Assembly: GCF_004117935.1 (NCBI RefSeq)
Contig: NZ_SDOY01000120.1
Span: 1 to 62,838 of the forward strand
Reading direction: 5' to 3'
From: Streptomyces roseicoloratus
GTDB lineage: Bacteria > Actinomycetota > Actinomycetes > Streptomycetales > Streptomycetaceae
Length of the DNA stretch: 62,838 bases
The notes below the pieces were generated by a model. That model saw only the letters and a list, made by a program, of their open reading frames with translations, made no database searches and was not told where the DNA came from. Of this stretch, positions 31,592 to 40,740 are shown one piece after another. Made by a program: the position numbers and the translations under genes. Positions within the stretch are counted from its first letter, which is position 1; every line of letters begins with the position of its first letter.

Positions 31592-32040
31592 CGAACAGCT
31601 CCTGGGACGACTTCAAGCGCGAGGTCTTCGGCGCCCGCACGGAGACCATCGAGGGCGTCGAGGTGCGCGTCCCCGCCGACGTGCCGTTCGGGTTCGAGCA
31701 GCGCCTCGCCGAACTCACCGATTCCGCCGAGCAGGAGGACGTCGAAGAACTCGTCGCGGTCCTGTTCGGCCCCGACACTTTCGACCAGCTCACCGAAGCG
31801 GGCGTGGGCCAGATCGGCATGCTGACGATTCTGACGTGGGGCATGGCGCGCGCGAGCGGCAACGCGATCACGTTTCAGCAGGCCTACGAGGCGATCACCA
31901 GCGGCGACCTGGGAAAAGCGTTTCCGCAGACCCCGCAGAACCGAGCCGAGCGCAGAGGGCAGTCGAAGAGCACTGGTGGGCGGTCGAAGCCGACTTCGCG
32001 CGCGAGTACCGGCTCGGCCCGCAGGACATCGCGGGCCTGA
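31588..32040 (+). CDS. Tail assembly chaperone G
   Basis: This 150-residue protein (VPFGFEQRLAELTDSAEQED, VAVLFGPDTFDQLTEAG) is the unshifted product of the chaperone gene and overlaps the tail-tube stop codon. Tail chaperones bind the tape measure during tube assembly. A GGGAAAA slip site at 31911-31917 lets part of the ribosomes move to the -1 frame. This frame continues to 32040 with a Ser/Arg-rich tail. Confidence 0.8.
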   Translation: MTNSSWDDFKREVFGARTETIEGVEVRVPADVPFGFEQRLAELTDSAEQEDVEELVAVLFGPDTFDQLTEAGVGQIGMLTILTWGMARASGNAITFQQAYEAITSGDLGKAFPQTPQNRAERRGQSKSTGGRSKPTSRASTGSARRTSRA

Positions 32041-32168
32041 GCCGGCGCCGGTTCTGGGTCCTCCTCAACGGCCTCTCGCCGGAGTCCGTGTTCCGGCACG
32101 TCGCCGGTGACGAGCTCTCCGTCGTCGACGACCCCGACCTGATCCGGGCCGCTCTGCGGTCCCTCTGA
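31588..32168 (+). CDS. Frameshifted chaperone GT (programmed -1)
   Basis: The G frame reads through Lys110 at AAA (31915-31917) and would continue in the -1 frame from 31917 (AGC). This adds about 83 residues (SVSADPAEPSRAQRAVEEHW, then FAREYRLGPQDIAGLSRRRF) and stops at 32168. The total is about 193 residues. The heptamer G GGA AAA is in the zero frame and canonical. The T tail bears the conserved tail-chaperone helix. The feature describes the joined product, which a single frame cannot translate. Confidence 0.8.
31911..31917 (+). promoter_or_regulatory. Slippery heptamer GGGAAAA
   Basis: In the G frame the codons are CTG-GGA-AAA-GCG, so both P- and A-site tRNAs can re-pair after a one-base slip. 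It lies near the 3' end of the G-specific frame, with the -1 frame open to 32168. Confidence 0.85.
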
Positions 32169-32185
32169 CCCTGTAGGAGGCCCGG

Positions 32186-34435
32186 ATGTCGCTCACGATC
32201 GGCGACCTCGTCGGCTACATCCGCGCCGACGGCTCCGACTTCGAGCGCAACCTGGCGCGCTCCCAGCTGAGTATGGAGGGCTTCCAGCTTGGCGTCGACG
32301 GCCGGCTCCGCGACATCAGCGGCCGGTTCGTCGACGAGGCGCAGGTGATGGGCCGGGCGCTCGCGGACGGGTTCACGGAGGCCGAGCGTGAGGGCACCCG
32401 GATCACGACCGTCTTCGACAGCGTGGCGCATGCCCAGTCGCGGACGCTGCGGGGCCGGGTGCGTGCGGTGCAGGCGGCTGCGCGGCGGATGGGCAGCACG
32501 CTGGAGCGGGTTGCCGACCGGGTTGAGCGAGCCTGGAGCAGGATCGACTGGAGGAAGATCGGCGGCGGGGCGGTCGGGCTGGGCAAGATCCTGGCCAACT
32601 TCACCAAGATCAGTGCTGCCCTCGGCGGCGTGCTGCAGGGAGCCGCCGGCGTGGCTGCGGCTGTGGCGGAGATCGGGCCAGCTGCGGGGGTCGCGGTTTC
32701 CGGCCTGATCGCAGTGCGCCTGGCCGCGGTCGCTTTGAAGCTGGGCATGGTCGGTGTTGAGGACGCGGTGACGGCTGCGCTGGACCCGTCGAAGACCAAG
32801 GAGTTCAACGAGGCGCTGAAGAAGCTGTCCCCGTCGGCGCAGGCGTTCGCGAAGCAGGTAAAGGCCCTCGCGCCCGAGTTCAAGCGGCTTCAGCAGGACG
32901 TTCAGGAGCGTCTGTTCAAGGGCCTCGACGGGGTCCTGAAGGACATGGGTAAGACCACGCTGCCTGTTCTCCGCAATGGGCTCGTGAACGCGTCTGGTGC
33001 GCTGAACCTGATGGCGAAGAACGTCGGCAACACCGCTGTTGGCCTGTCTAAGTCCGGGACACTCGGCACGGCCATTTCTTGGGCCAACCAGGGGCTGTTC
33101 AACTTGTCCCGGATTCCGGGTCAGATCGTGCAGGGTCTCGTTCAGATTGGCGCTGCGGCTGGCCCGTCGTTCGCGAAGCTGACAGGCGCGGCAGGGAAAG
33201 CGTTCGACAAGTTCGCCGACAAGATGCAGAAGGCGTTCGAGTCCGGTGCGATGCAGCGGGCCATTGAGGAGGCCATCAGGGCGGTCGGGCAGCTGCTGCG
33301 CGTCGTCGGTAACTTCGCCAGGGGCGTCAGGAACATCTTCTCCGGCATTACGCAGGATGGCGGCGGCCTGTTCGACATCCTGGAGAAGATCAGCGCAGCG
33401 TTCATGCGGCTGACGGCCAGCAAGGAATTCCAGTCGATCCTCAATCAGCTGTCGATGACGGCTGGCACTCTGGTGGATGCGATCCTGCCGCTGCTGCTGG
33501 AGGCGTTCCGCCAGCTCGCCCCGGTCATCGAGGCGCTGGCGCCGGTTGTCAGGGAGTTCATTGAGAAGATCGGCCCCGAGCTCATCCCCGTCATCCAGGA
33601 GCTCGGCCCGGTCCTCGTGGACATCGCGAAGATCCTGGAGGAGCAGCTGCCCTTCGCGATCCTTCTCACCACCACGCTGCTCCAGGTCCTCGTGATCGCC
33701 CTGCGCGCCGTGCACTGGGTCCTGCAGAACGTGGTCATCCCGGTGGTCACCTGGCTGCGGAAGATCTTCGAGAGCGACTTCGTGCAGTCCCTCGGGCAGG
33801 CAACGAAGGCGATCACCGCTTTCGTCCGGCACGCGCTGTCCAGCTGGGAAAACTTCAAGCGCACCGTGACCACCATCATGAGCGTGCTTCTGGTCGCCGT
33901 AGTCGACCGGGTGAACAAGATCCGCAACTACCTCGTCGACGGCGTACTGCAGGCGGTCAACCGCGCCGCCTCCTACTTCCAGGGCCTTCCCAGCCAGATC
34001 CTGGCCGCGCTCGGCGACATCGGGAACCTGCTCTACGGAGCCGGACAGCGCATCATCGGCGGCTTCATGGCCGGCATCCGGTCCAGCCTCGGTCCGCTGC
34101 GCGCGCAGCTGAGCGCCGTCACGAGCATGATCCCGGACTGGAAGGGTCCTGCCGAGCGCGACGCCCGCTTGCTCACCCCGGCTGGCCGCAGCGTGATGCA
34201 GGGCTTCATGGGCGGCATCGCCTCCCAGGTGCCGGCGCTGCAGCGGCAGCTTGCCGGTATCACGACGGGCCTGCCTGGCATGGCGATGGGCGCCGGGGCG
34301 GGCGCGTACGGCAACACGGCAGCCGCGGCCCAGCGGCCGATCGTCATCCAACTCACCGGCCCCGGCCTGAAAGACGTCATCCGCGACATCGTCCAGGTCG
34401 ACGGCGGCGACGTCCAAGTCTCCCTCGGCCGATAA
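32186..34435 (+). CDS. Tape measure protein
   Basis: This 749-residue protein starts with IGDLVGYIRADGSDFERNLA, a typical tape-measure N-terminus. Long helical, Ala/Val-rich stretches follow, with several hydrophobic spans (ALGGVLQGAAGVAAAVAEIG; LLTTTLLQVLVIALRAVHWV). A C-terminal basic domain (ERDARLLTPAGRSVMQGFMG) closes it. At about 0.15 nm per residue it implies a tail near 110 nm. AGGAGG precedes the ATG. Confidence 0.9.
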   Translation: MSLTIGDLVGYIRADGSDFERNLARSQLSMEGFQLGVDGRLRDISGRFVDEAQVMGRALADGFTEAEREGTRITTVFDSVAHAQSRTLRGRVRAVQAAARRMGSTLERVADRVERAWSRIDWRKIGGGAVGLGKILANFTKISAALGGVLQGAAGVAAAVAEIGPAAGVAVSGLIAVRLAAVALKLGMVGVEDAVTAALDPSKTKEFNEALKKLSPSAQAFAKQVKALAPEFKRLQQDVQERLFKGLDGVLKDMGKTTLPVLRNGLVNASGALNLMAKNVGNTAVGLSKSGTLGTAISWANQGLFNLSRIPGQIVQGLVQIGAAAGPSFAKLTGAAGKAFDKFADKMQKAFESGAMQRAIEEAIRAVGQLLRVVGNFARGVRNIFSGITQDGGGLFDILEKISAAFMRLTASKEFQSILNQLSMTAGTLVDAILPLLLEAFRQLAPVIEALAPVVREFIEKIGPELIPVIQELGPVLVDIAKILEEQLPFAILLTTTLLQVLVIALRAVHWVLQNVVIPVVTWLRKIFESDFVQSLGQATKAITAFVRHALSSWENFKRTVTTIMSVLLVAVVDRVNKIRNYLVDGVLQAVNRAASYFQGLPSQILAALGDIGNLLYGAGQRIIGGFMAGIRSSLGPLRAQLSAVTSMIPDWKGPAERDARLLTPAGRSVMQGFMGGIASQVPALQRQLAGITTGLPGMAMGAGAGAYGNTAAAAQRPIVIQLTGPGLKDVIRDIVQVDGGDVQVSLGR

Positions 34436-34453
34436 CAACATCAGGAGGAACCC

Positions 34454-37180
34454 GTGCCGGTCCCCGACGCCCGCGTAGAGCTCCAGATCGACGGCACCTG
34501 GACCGACGTCACCACCTACGTCGACCAGCCCGCCGGAATCAAGCTCGTGCGCGGCCGGTCCGACGAAGGCCGCGCCGTCGACCCGGGGTCCGGCTCCCTC
34601 AACCTCCTCTCACCCAACGGCCTCTTCTCCAACCGCAACCCCAACAGCCCCTACTTCGGGCTCCTGCCCCGCAACACCCCCATCCGGATCACCACCTACG
34701 CCGGGGAAACCGTCCTCGACATCCCCGACGCCGTAGCAGGCCGCGCCACCACCCCCGACACAGCCGCCCTCGACATCACCGGCGACATCGACGTACGCAT
34801 CGACCTGTCAGCCGCCATGTGGGCCGGGCACCTGGCCAACCCCATCACCCTGATGGGGAAGTACAACAACACCGCCCCCAACCGGTCATGGCGATTCGTC
34901 GTCCTGTCCTCCGGCCGAGTCGCCTTCTCCTGGTTCCCCGATGGCACCAACCTCGAGGAGATCATCAGCACTGACCCGCTGCGCTGGGGCCCCGGCCAAC
35001 GCGGCGCCCTCCGCGCCACCCTCGACGTCGACAACGGCGCAGGCGGCTACACAGCCACCCTCTACACCGCGAGCACACTCGCCGGGCCATGGACCCAACT
35101 CGACCAGGTCGTGACCAGCAGCGGCACCACCAGCATCATCAACTCCCCTGCACCCCTGGAAGTCGGCGATCTCTCCACCCTCACCTGGCCCCGCGTCGCC
35201 CGCCGGATCTACGCCGCCGAGGTCCGCACCGGCATCGACGGCACGATCGTCGCCAACCCCGACTTCTCCACCCAAACCCCAGGGGACACCAGCTTCACCG
35301 ACAGCACCGGCCTCACATGGTCCACCACGAACGCCACCATCACCGACCGCCGCACCCTCGTCGCCCACTCCGTGCCCACCTGGCCAGCCAGCTGGCACGT
35401 CTCCGGCCACGACCAGCGCACCCGCATCCAGACCGCAGGCATCCTGCGCCGCATGAAGCAGGGCACCAAGCCCCTCTCATCCACACTGCGCCGCCGCATC
35501 CCCGCCTACAGCCCGCTCGCCTACTGGCCGATGGAGGACGGCGAGACGTCAACCACCACAGCATCGAGCGCCCTGCCCGGCGGAAGCCCGATGACGGTCA
35601 GCGGATTCACTTTCGCGCAGGACAACAGCCTCGACGGCTCCTCACCCCTGCCGGCTGTCGCGTCCGGAGCCGTGATGCGCGGCCTGATCCCGCCCCCTGC
35701 CTCGACGACCCTGGAGTGGATGGTCGAGATGGTGTACATGGTGTCCGCCGCCCCCGTCGCCGACGCCGAGTTCCTGTCCTTCACCAGCAGCGGCACTGTG
35801 ACCCGCTGGCGCTTCCTCATGCGCTCCGGCGTGGGCACGCTGCAGGGGTACAGCAGCGACGGCACCCTGCTCGTCAACTCGGCGGCCGCGATCGGCGCCG
35901 ATGTCTTCTCTGGCTGGAATCGCATACAGGTCCGCATCGAGACCACCGGCGTGGACCTGCAGTGGACGGTCACCTGGTGGAATATCGGCGGATCCGCGGG
36001 CTCCTTCTCCGGGTCGCTGGCTGGCGGAGTGGGCATCCCGACGTCGATCAATACCAAGTTCGGAACCATCTCTGACCTGCGGGTCGGGCATGTGGCCGTG
36101 TTCCCGCAGGGATCCGCCAGCTTCGCGAACCAGCCGTTCGGGCAGGCGGACCACGGATACAACGGCGAGAACGCCCGCGACCGCATTGCGCGTCTCGCGG
36201 GCGAGGAGGCGGCCACGGTCAGCATCTCGCTGGTCGACTCGGACACCAGCCGGCTGTCCGAGCGGCTCGGCCCGCAGCTGCCGGAGGCACTGCTTGACGT
36301 GCTCCAGGATGCGGCCGACGCCGATGGCGGCATCCTCTACGAGGACGCGTCGAAGTCGGCCCTGAGGTACCGGACGCGGACCACCCTGGAGAACCAGGCG
36401 CCGAAGCTGGTCGTGGACTACGGCCAGCTGGCGCCGCCGTTCGAGCCGACCGAGAACGACTTGACTCTGCGGAACATCGTCGAAGTCCGGCGGGACCGCG
36501 GCGGCTACGCCACAGCCACTCTCGACGAGGGGCCGCTGTCGACGGACGAGGTCGGCGTCTACGACGAGTCCGTCTCCCTCAACCTCTACCAGGACGCCCA
36601 GACTCCGGTCCATGCCGGGTGGCGGCTGCACCTGGCTTCGTGGGACGAGGCCCGCTATCCGCAGGTGCGGATCATGCTGCACAAGTACCCGGCCCTGATT
36701 CCGCAGGTCATGTCGCTGGAGATCGGCGACCGCATCCAGATCACCGGCACGCCGGACTGGATGCCGCCCGGCCCGGTCGACCTGATCGTGCAGCGCGTCG
36801 AGGACGACCTGAAGACGCTCGAGTGGACGGTCACGCTGACGTGCTCGCCCGCCGGCCCATGGACCGTCGGCGAGGTCGACGACGCGGCGCCGGGCCGGGC
36901 GGACACGGACGGCTGCACCCTCGGCGCGGACGTGGACGCGGACGACACGTCACTGACGCTCGTCTCCAGTCCCGGCCCCCGCTGGATCGACTCCGCGACG
37001 CATCCGGCCGACTTCCCCTTCAACATCCGCGTCGGCGGCGAGGAGATGACCGTCACCGCCATCACCGGCACCACCCTCACCCAGACCGCCACCGTCACCC
37101 GGTCCGTCAACAACATCGTCAAGGCCCACAGCTCAGGCGCCCTGGTCGCCCTGGCCGACCCCACCTACCTCGCCCTGTAA
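34454..37180 (+). CDS. Large minor tail (tail-tip/hub) protein with LamG-like inserts
   Basis: The 908-residue protein begins with DARVELQIDGTWTDVTTYVD, typical of actinophage tail-tip proteins. A jelly-roll-like insert lies at about 95-270 (ALDITGDIDVRIDLSAAMWA). A second at about 350-560 begins AYWPMEDGE and resembles LamG/concanavalin folds. The hub-like region (about 570-800) and a C-terminal beta domain follow. LamG-like folds in tail tips often bind host glycans. No separate Dit protein is visible. Confidence 0.75.
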   Translation: MPVPDARVELQIDGTWTDVTTYVDQPAGIKLVRGRSDEGRAVDPGSGSLNLLSPNGLFSNRNPNSPYFGLLPRNTPIRITTYAGETVLDIPDAVAGRATTPDTAALDITGDIDVRIDLSAAMWAGHLANPITLMGKYNNTAPNRSWRFVVLSSGRVAFSWFPDGTNLEEIISTDPLRWGPGQRGALRATLDVDNGAGGYTATLYTASTLAGPWTQLDQVVTSSGTTSIINSPAPLEVGDLSTLTWPRVARRIYAAEVRTGIDGTIVANPDFSTQTPGDTSFTDSTGLTWSTTNATITDRRTLVAHSVPTWPASWHVSGHDQRTRIQTAGILRRMKQGTKPLSSTLRRRIPAYSPLAYWPMEDGETSTTTASSALPGGSPMTVSGFTFAQDNSLDGSSPLPAVASGAVMRGLIPPPASTTLEWMVEMVYMVSAAPVADAEFLSFTSSGTVTRWRFLMRSGVGTLQGYSSDGTLLVNSAAAIGADVFSGWNRIQVRIETTGVDLQWTVTWWNIGGSAGSFSGSLAGGVGIPTSINTKFGTISDLRVGHVAVFPQGSASFANQPFGQADHGYNGENARDRIARLAGEEAATVSISLVDSDTSRLSERLGPQLPEALLDVLQDAADADGGILYEDASKSALRYRTRTTLENQAPKLVVDYGQLAPPFEPTENDLTLRNIVEVRRDRGGYATATLDEGPLSTDEVGVYDESVSLNLYQDAQTPVHAGWRLHLASWDEARYPQVRIMLHKYPALIPQVMSLEIGDRIQITGTPDWMPPGPVDLIVQRVEDDLKTLEWTVTLTCSPAGPWTVGEVDDAAPGRADTDGCTLGADVDADDTSLTLVSSPGPRWIDSATHPADFPFNIRVGGEEMTVTAITGTTLTQTATVTRSVNNIVKAHSSGALVALADPTYLAL

Positions 37181-37189
37181 GGAGAGCCG

Positions 37190-37702
37190 ATGGCCTTCAC
37201 CCCGTGGCTGGCGGGCATGCGAATCACCGCGACCCGCATGAACGACTCGGCCATGATCGGCGCCTGCGTGTTCCGCGCCTACCGATCGGCCGCGCAATCC
37301 ATCCCGACCGGCGGTGACGCCGCTGCAAACGCCGTCTCCTGGGACGACGTCCAGGAAGACCTCCTCGGTGGCTGGTCAGGCACCAACCCCACCCGCTACA
37401 CCGTGCCCCGCAGCGGCGTCTGGCAGCTCGCCGGCGCCATCGCATTCGACGCTTCCACGGGCGGCACTACACGCGAGTGCGTCTGGTACGTCAACGGCGG
37501 CGCGATCGGCGCGGGCCGGGCCCGCTCGTTCGCCAACACGATCTCAAGCGTGCCGCTGACCGTGGAGGCCCGCACCCTGCCGTACCGGCTGACGGCCGGC
37601 GACTACGTCGAGCTCGTCCCCGCACAGAACTCCGGCGGCAACCTCAACCTCGCGACCGGCAGCTACCGGTCGTACGTCGGACTCACCTACGCCGGCCCCT
37701 GA
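37190..37702 (+). CDS. C1q/TNF-like tail protein
   Basis: This 170-residue protein has N-terminal VFRAYRSAAQSIPTG, then TPRYTVPRSGVWQLAGAIAF and LPYRLTAGDYVELVPAQNSG. Together these outline the jelly roll of C1q/TNF-like phage proteins, which end tail fibres or stoppers. It follows the tail-tip gene at nine bases. Confidence 0.65.
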   Translation: MAFTPWLAGMRITATRMNDSAMIGACVFRAYRSAAQSIPTGGDAAANAVSWDDVQEDLLGGWSGTNPTRYTVPRSGVWQLAGAIAFDASTGGTTRECVWYVNGGAIGAGRARSFANTISSVPLTVEARTLPYRLTAGDYVELVPAQNSGGNLNLATGSYRSYVGLTYAGP

Positions 37703-37720
37703 CCCGACCCGCCCTCGCCC

Positions 37721-37750
37721 GCCCCGCGCCGCCGGCCCGGGGCCTTTCTC
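37721..37750 (+). terminator. GCCCCG / CGGGGC hairpin with CTTTCTC, before the lysis genes
   Basis: Arms at 37721-37726 and 37738-37743 (11-base loop) are followed by a T-rich run. It lies between the last tail gene and the amidase. Confidence 0.45.
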
Positions 37751-37764
37751 ATCTGGAGCACCGC

Positions 37765-38736
37765 ATGGCCTGGTATCCGGGCGCCACGAAGTACGAGCTG
37801 CAGCCGGAGTCGGATCAGCAGCCGGAGATCCGGCCGACGCAGTTCATCGCCCACTCGATCATCGCGCCGTGGACGGCGAAGCGGGTGTACGAGTACTGGC
37901 GCGACAGCACCAACCTCGAAAGCCACTTCGGCCTCGGCTATGAGGGCGACCTCGGCCAGTTCATCGGGACGGAGACCCGCGCGGACGCCAACTACCGGGC
38001 GAACCTCCGCCCGGACGGCACGGGCGCGGTGTCGATCGAGACCGCGTCGAACCTGGAGGGCTCCGATCCGTGGACGCCTGCGCAGGTCGAGCGGCTGATC
38101 GAGCTCGGGGTGTGGCTGCACCGGACGCACGGCATCCCGCTGCGGATCTGCCGCACCGCGTCTGATCCGGGGTTCGGGTATCACCGGCTCCACGCCGACT
38201 GGGCGAAGGACGGCACGGACTGTCCGGGGGATGCCCGGGTCCGCCAGTTCACCGAGGTCGTCTTCCCGGGCATCGTCGCCCGCGCCACCAACCCCCCGCC
38301 CGCTTCTGGAGGAGAAGTGCCCAACTACGTGAACCTGGGCCTGAAGACGCCGATGCCCCTGCCGCCTGGCGGCGGCTTCACCTCGGTCGTCTTCGAGAAC
38401 GAGTGGTCGGACACCGCCGGCGACCACGTGCCGAACGGCAGCGTGGCCGTGCGCGGCCCTGCCTCGTTCACCGGCAGCCTCTCCCTCACCGTGTCGGACC
38501 TCCCGCCCGGCGAGGTCGTGCAGGTCCGCATGTCGGAGTACGACGGCGGCACGTGGAAGGCCGACCATCCGACCCACGACGTGGCCGGCACCGGGGGCGT
38601 CACGACGGCTGTGGTGCCGCTCGTGAAGCGGCTCGGGCCGGGCCGCGGGATGCGGGTCCGGCTCTCCAACCAGGCCGGTCAGCCGGTCACTGTTGTCGGC
38701 GCGGTTCTGACCGCCCTCGTCTTCAAGGAGTCCTGA
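37765..38736 (+). CDS. Endolysin, N-acetylmuramoyl-L-alanine amidase
   Basis: This 323-residue lysin has an Amidase_2-type zinc amidase domain (about 20-175). It includes FIAHSIIAPWTAKRVYEYWR, SHFGLGYEGDLGQFI, VSIETASNLEG, then YHRLHADWAKDGTDCPG, giving the three zinc ligands His-His-Cys. The C-terminal 110 residues are beta-rich (FENEWSDTAGDHVPNGSVAV) and probably bind the cell wall. It cuts the amide bond between MurNAc and the peptide stem. Holin genes follow directly. Confidence 0.85.
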   Translation: MAWYPGATKYELQPESDQQPEIRPTQFIAHSIIAPWTAKRVYEYWRDSTNLESHFGLGYEGDLGQFIGTETRADANYRANLRPDGTGAVSIETASNLEGSDPWTPAQVERLIELGVWLHRTHGIPLRICRTASDPGFGYHRLHADWAKDGTDCPGDARVRQFTEVVFPGIVARATNPPPASGGEVPNYVNLGLKTPMPLPPGGGFTSVVFENEWSDTAGDHVPNGSVAVRGPASFTGSLSLTVSDLPPGEVVQVRMSEYDGGTWKADHPTHDVAGTGGVTTAVVPLVKRLGPGRGMRVRLSNQAGQPVTVVGAVLTALVFKES

Positions 38737-38738
38737 TC

Positions 38739-38963
38739 ATGTCTCGTCTCATTCTCGACACGGTCGAGCGCACCATCGGCACGTACGCCGTGACGTTTCT
38801 CGGTCTCGTCCTCGCGGACGGTTTCGACCTGACCAGCGTGAGCGCGCTGAAGGCGGCGGCGATCGCGGCGATACCGGCGGCCCTGTCGGTGGTGAAGGCC
38901 GCCGTCGGCTCGCTGGTGGGTGACCAGTCCACCGTTGGGTGGGTGCCCAGGCAGCGCTCGTGA
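38739..38963 (+). CDS. Holin
   Basis: The 74-residue product (SRLILDTVERTIGTYAVTFL, then LKAAAIAAIPAALSVVKAAV) has two hydrophobic spans and a basic end. It matches the size and pattern of r1t-like/Dp-1-like actinophage holins. It forms lesions that release the amidase. Confidence 0.75.
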   Translation: MSRLILDTVERTIGTYAVTFLGLVLADGFDLTSVSALKAAAIAAIPAALSVVKAAVGSLVGDQSTVGWVPRQRS

Positions 38964-39280
38964 CGCCGGCGGAATCCACCCAGGTGGCGGTGGAGCTGGC
39001 GGAGATGCGCGGCGAGATCCGCACCGGGTTCGCTGAGCTGTCCGGCCGGCTCGACCTCGCGCTGCAGCGGACGGGGCAGACGGAACGGGCGCTCGACGAG
39101 CACCGGGACAGCCTGAAGCGGGTCGAGGAACGCGTGGATGTGCTGGAGGCGAAGGCGGAGGCGTCTGCGTCGCACGGGCCGCGGTTGTCGGCGGTGGAGA
39201 AGCTGGTGTGGGTCGGTGCCGGGTTGGCGGCGGCTGGTGGTACGGCGGGCGGCTGGTTGATCAGCGCCCTGGTGAAGTGA
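38960..39280 (+). CDS. Second lysis-module membrane protein (coiled coil plus one span)
   Basis: This 106-residue protein has a coiled coil (FAELSGRLDLALQRTGQTER and beyond, about 25-75) and a C-terminal hydrophobic span (WVGAGLAAAGGTAGGWLISA). It overlaps the holin stop codon as GTGA. It may be a holin partner, pinholin or antiholin. Its role is inferred from position. Confidence 0.6.
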   Translation: MTPAESTQVAVELAEMRGEIRTGFAELSGRLDLALQRTGQTERALDEHRDSLKRVEERVDVLEAKAEASASHGPRLSAVEKLVWVGAGLAAAGGTAGGWLISALVK

Positions 39281-39282
39281 AC

Positions 39283-39322
39283 AGCCCCCTGTCTGGCCTT
39301 CGGGCCGGGCAGGGGGCTTTCT
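39283..39322 (+). terminator. Strong late-operon terminator
   Basis: AGCCCCCTGTCTGGCC and GGCCGGGCAGGGGGCT pair over a TTCG loop with one mismatch, and TTTCT follows. The hyperstable tetraloop makes this the best intrinsic terminator in the window. It marks the end of the late transcription unit. Confidence 0.8.
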
Positions 39323-39402
39323 CTGCGTTCTGGATCACATGACTGCGGCCTTGCCCTCTACGCTGTGAGGTGTCGAGTCTGCACAGAGATAGGGGCAAGG
39401 CC

Positions 39403-40656
39403 GTGTCACCTGATGCTACCCCGGACCCGTACGCCCACCCGGTCGCTTTCGGGCAGCGCGTGAAGATCCTTCGCGAGCGCCGCGGCATGACCCGCGAAGT
39501 CCTCGCCGGCCTCATCGGCATGTCACCGTCATGGGTGAAGCGGATTGAGCTCGGCCAGCTACAGGCCCCCGGCCTGGACATGGTGATGCGCCTCGCGCAA
39601 GCGCTGCGGGTCCGGAACCTCTCCGACCTCACGGGACGCCCTGACGTGCACGTCGACCTGTTCACCGGCCCCGGCCACCCCCGGCTCACCGCCGTCCGCG
39701 CCGCGGTCGACGCCCTACCAATCGGCAACCCGGCCGCCGCACCGGCTCCGGCGGCACACATCGCCGCACGGCTCGCGTCCGCGTGGGCAGCTCGGCATTC
39801 GGCGCCGGACCATCGCGAACGGATCGGCGTTCTGCTGCCAGGCCTGATCCGAGACGCACAACTCGCTGTGCAGCACGCCCAAGCCCCAACAGAGTGGCGG
39901 GCGGCTCAGGCCGTACTCGCCGAGGTGTACTCCCTGTCCCAGTTCTTCCTGGCGTACCAGCCAGACCCGAGTCTGCTGTGGCGGGTCGCCGAGCGGAGCA
40001 TGGTCGCAGCGCAGCAGTCCGCAGACCCCCACACCATCGGCGTGTCGGCGTGGCTCCTCGCGCAGGCACACCGCGACACCGGCCCGGACCACTACGACGC
40101 CGCGGACACGATCACCCGGCAGACCCTCGACTACCTCACCCCGCTGCTCCCGGACGCAGAGGACGACGTGCTGGCGATCACTGGGGCGTTGACGTTCGAG
40201 GCCGGGTACACGGCGGCCCGCCGCGGGGACACGGCGGATGCGTGGCGGTACTGGGACACGGCGCGGGAGATGGCCGACCAGCTACCTGCCGCCTACTACC
40301 ACCCGATCACGTCGTTCTCGCAGGCCATCATGGGCGCGCACGCGGTCACGGTTGCGGTCGAGCTGCATGCCGGCCGGGAGTCCGTACGGCAGGCCGCCCG
40401 CGCGGACGCCGACACGATCCCATCCCGGCCGCGGCGGGCCCGGCACCGGATCGAACAGGCCCGCGGCTACCAGCTCGACGGGCAGCCCGAGGTGGCGATC
40501 GCGACGCTGGACCAGGCGTACGAGGCTGCGCCGGAGACGATCCGCTACAACGGCTACGCCCGGTCGATCATCCTGGAGGAGGTCGAATCCAAGGTTGCCG
40601 ACCGGCGCCGTCGGGCGTCGGAGCTCGCGGTCAAGGTGGGCCTGCTGGCTGCCTGA
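39403..40656 (+). CDS. XRE-family regulator with TPR-like C-terminus
   Basis: This 417-residue protein has an XRE helix-turn-helix (about 15-70: FGQRVKILRERRGMTREVLA, then GLIGMSPSWVKRIELGQLQA). A long helical tetratricopeptide-like sensor region follows (about 100-400). The family is numerous in Streptomyces, often with small partner proteins. The GTG at 39403 follows AGGGGCAAGG. An upstream GTG at 39370 in the same frame is the alternative. It may be a prophage or a host gene. Confidence 0.8.
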   Translation: MSPDATPDPYAHPVAFGQRVKILRERRGMTREVLAGLIGMSPSWVKRIELGQLQAPGLDMVMRLAQALRVRNLSDLTGRPDVHVDLFTGPGHPRLTAVRAAVDALPIGNPAAAPAPAAHIAARLASAWAARHSAPDHRERIGVLLPGLIRDAQLAVQHAQAPTEWRAAQAVLAEVYSLSQFFLAYQPDPSLLWRVAERSMVAAQQSADPHTIGVSAWLLAQAHRDTGPDHYDAADTITRQTLDYLTPLLPDAEDDVLAITGALTFEAGYTAARRGDTADAWRYWDTAREMADQLPAAYYHPITSFSQAIMGAHAVTVAVELHAGRESVRQAARADADTIPSRPRRARHRIEQARGYQLDGQPEVAIATLDQAYEAAPETIRYNGYARSIILEEVESKVADRRRRASELAVKVGLLAA

Positions 40657-40659
40657 GGG

Positions 40660-40682
40660 AGGGGACACGATCTGTGTCCTCT
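40660..40682 (+). terminator. Hairpin AGGGGACAC / GTGTCCTCT after the XRE gene
   Basis: Arms at 40660-40668 and 40674-40682 pair with one G-U over a 5-base loop. It may separate the XRE gene from the downstream small genes. Confidence 0.45.
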
Positions 40683-40740
40683 CCTCCGCCGGGGCGCTTC
40701 TACCGTCGGGTCATCTGCTGACCTACGGAGGGAGCGCCCC

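Noticed and set aside
31895..34441. An 848-codon open frame on the minus strand across the tape measure gene
   Set aside because: It is the antisense of a clear tape-measure gene. High GC content makes long antisense frames common, and the product has no domain.
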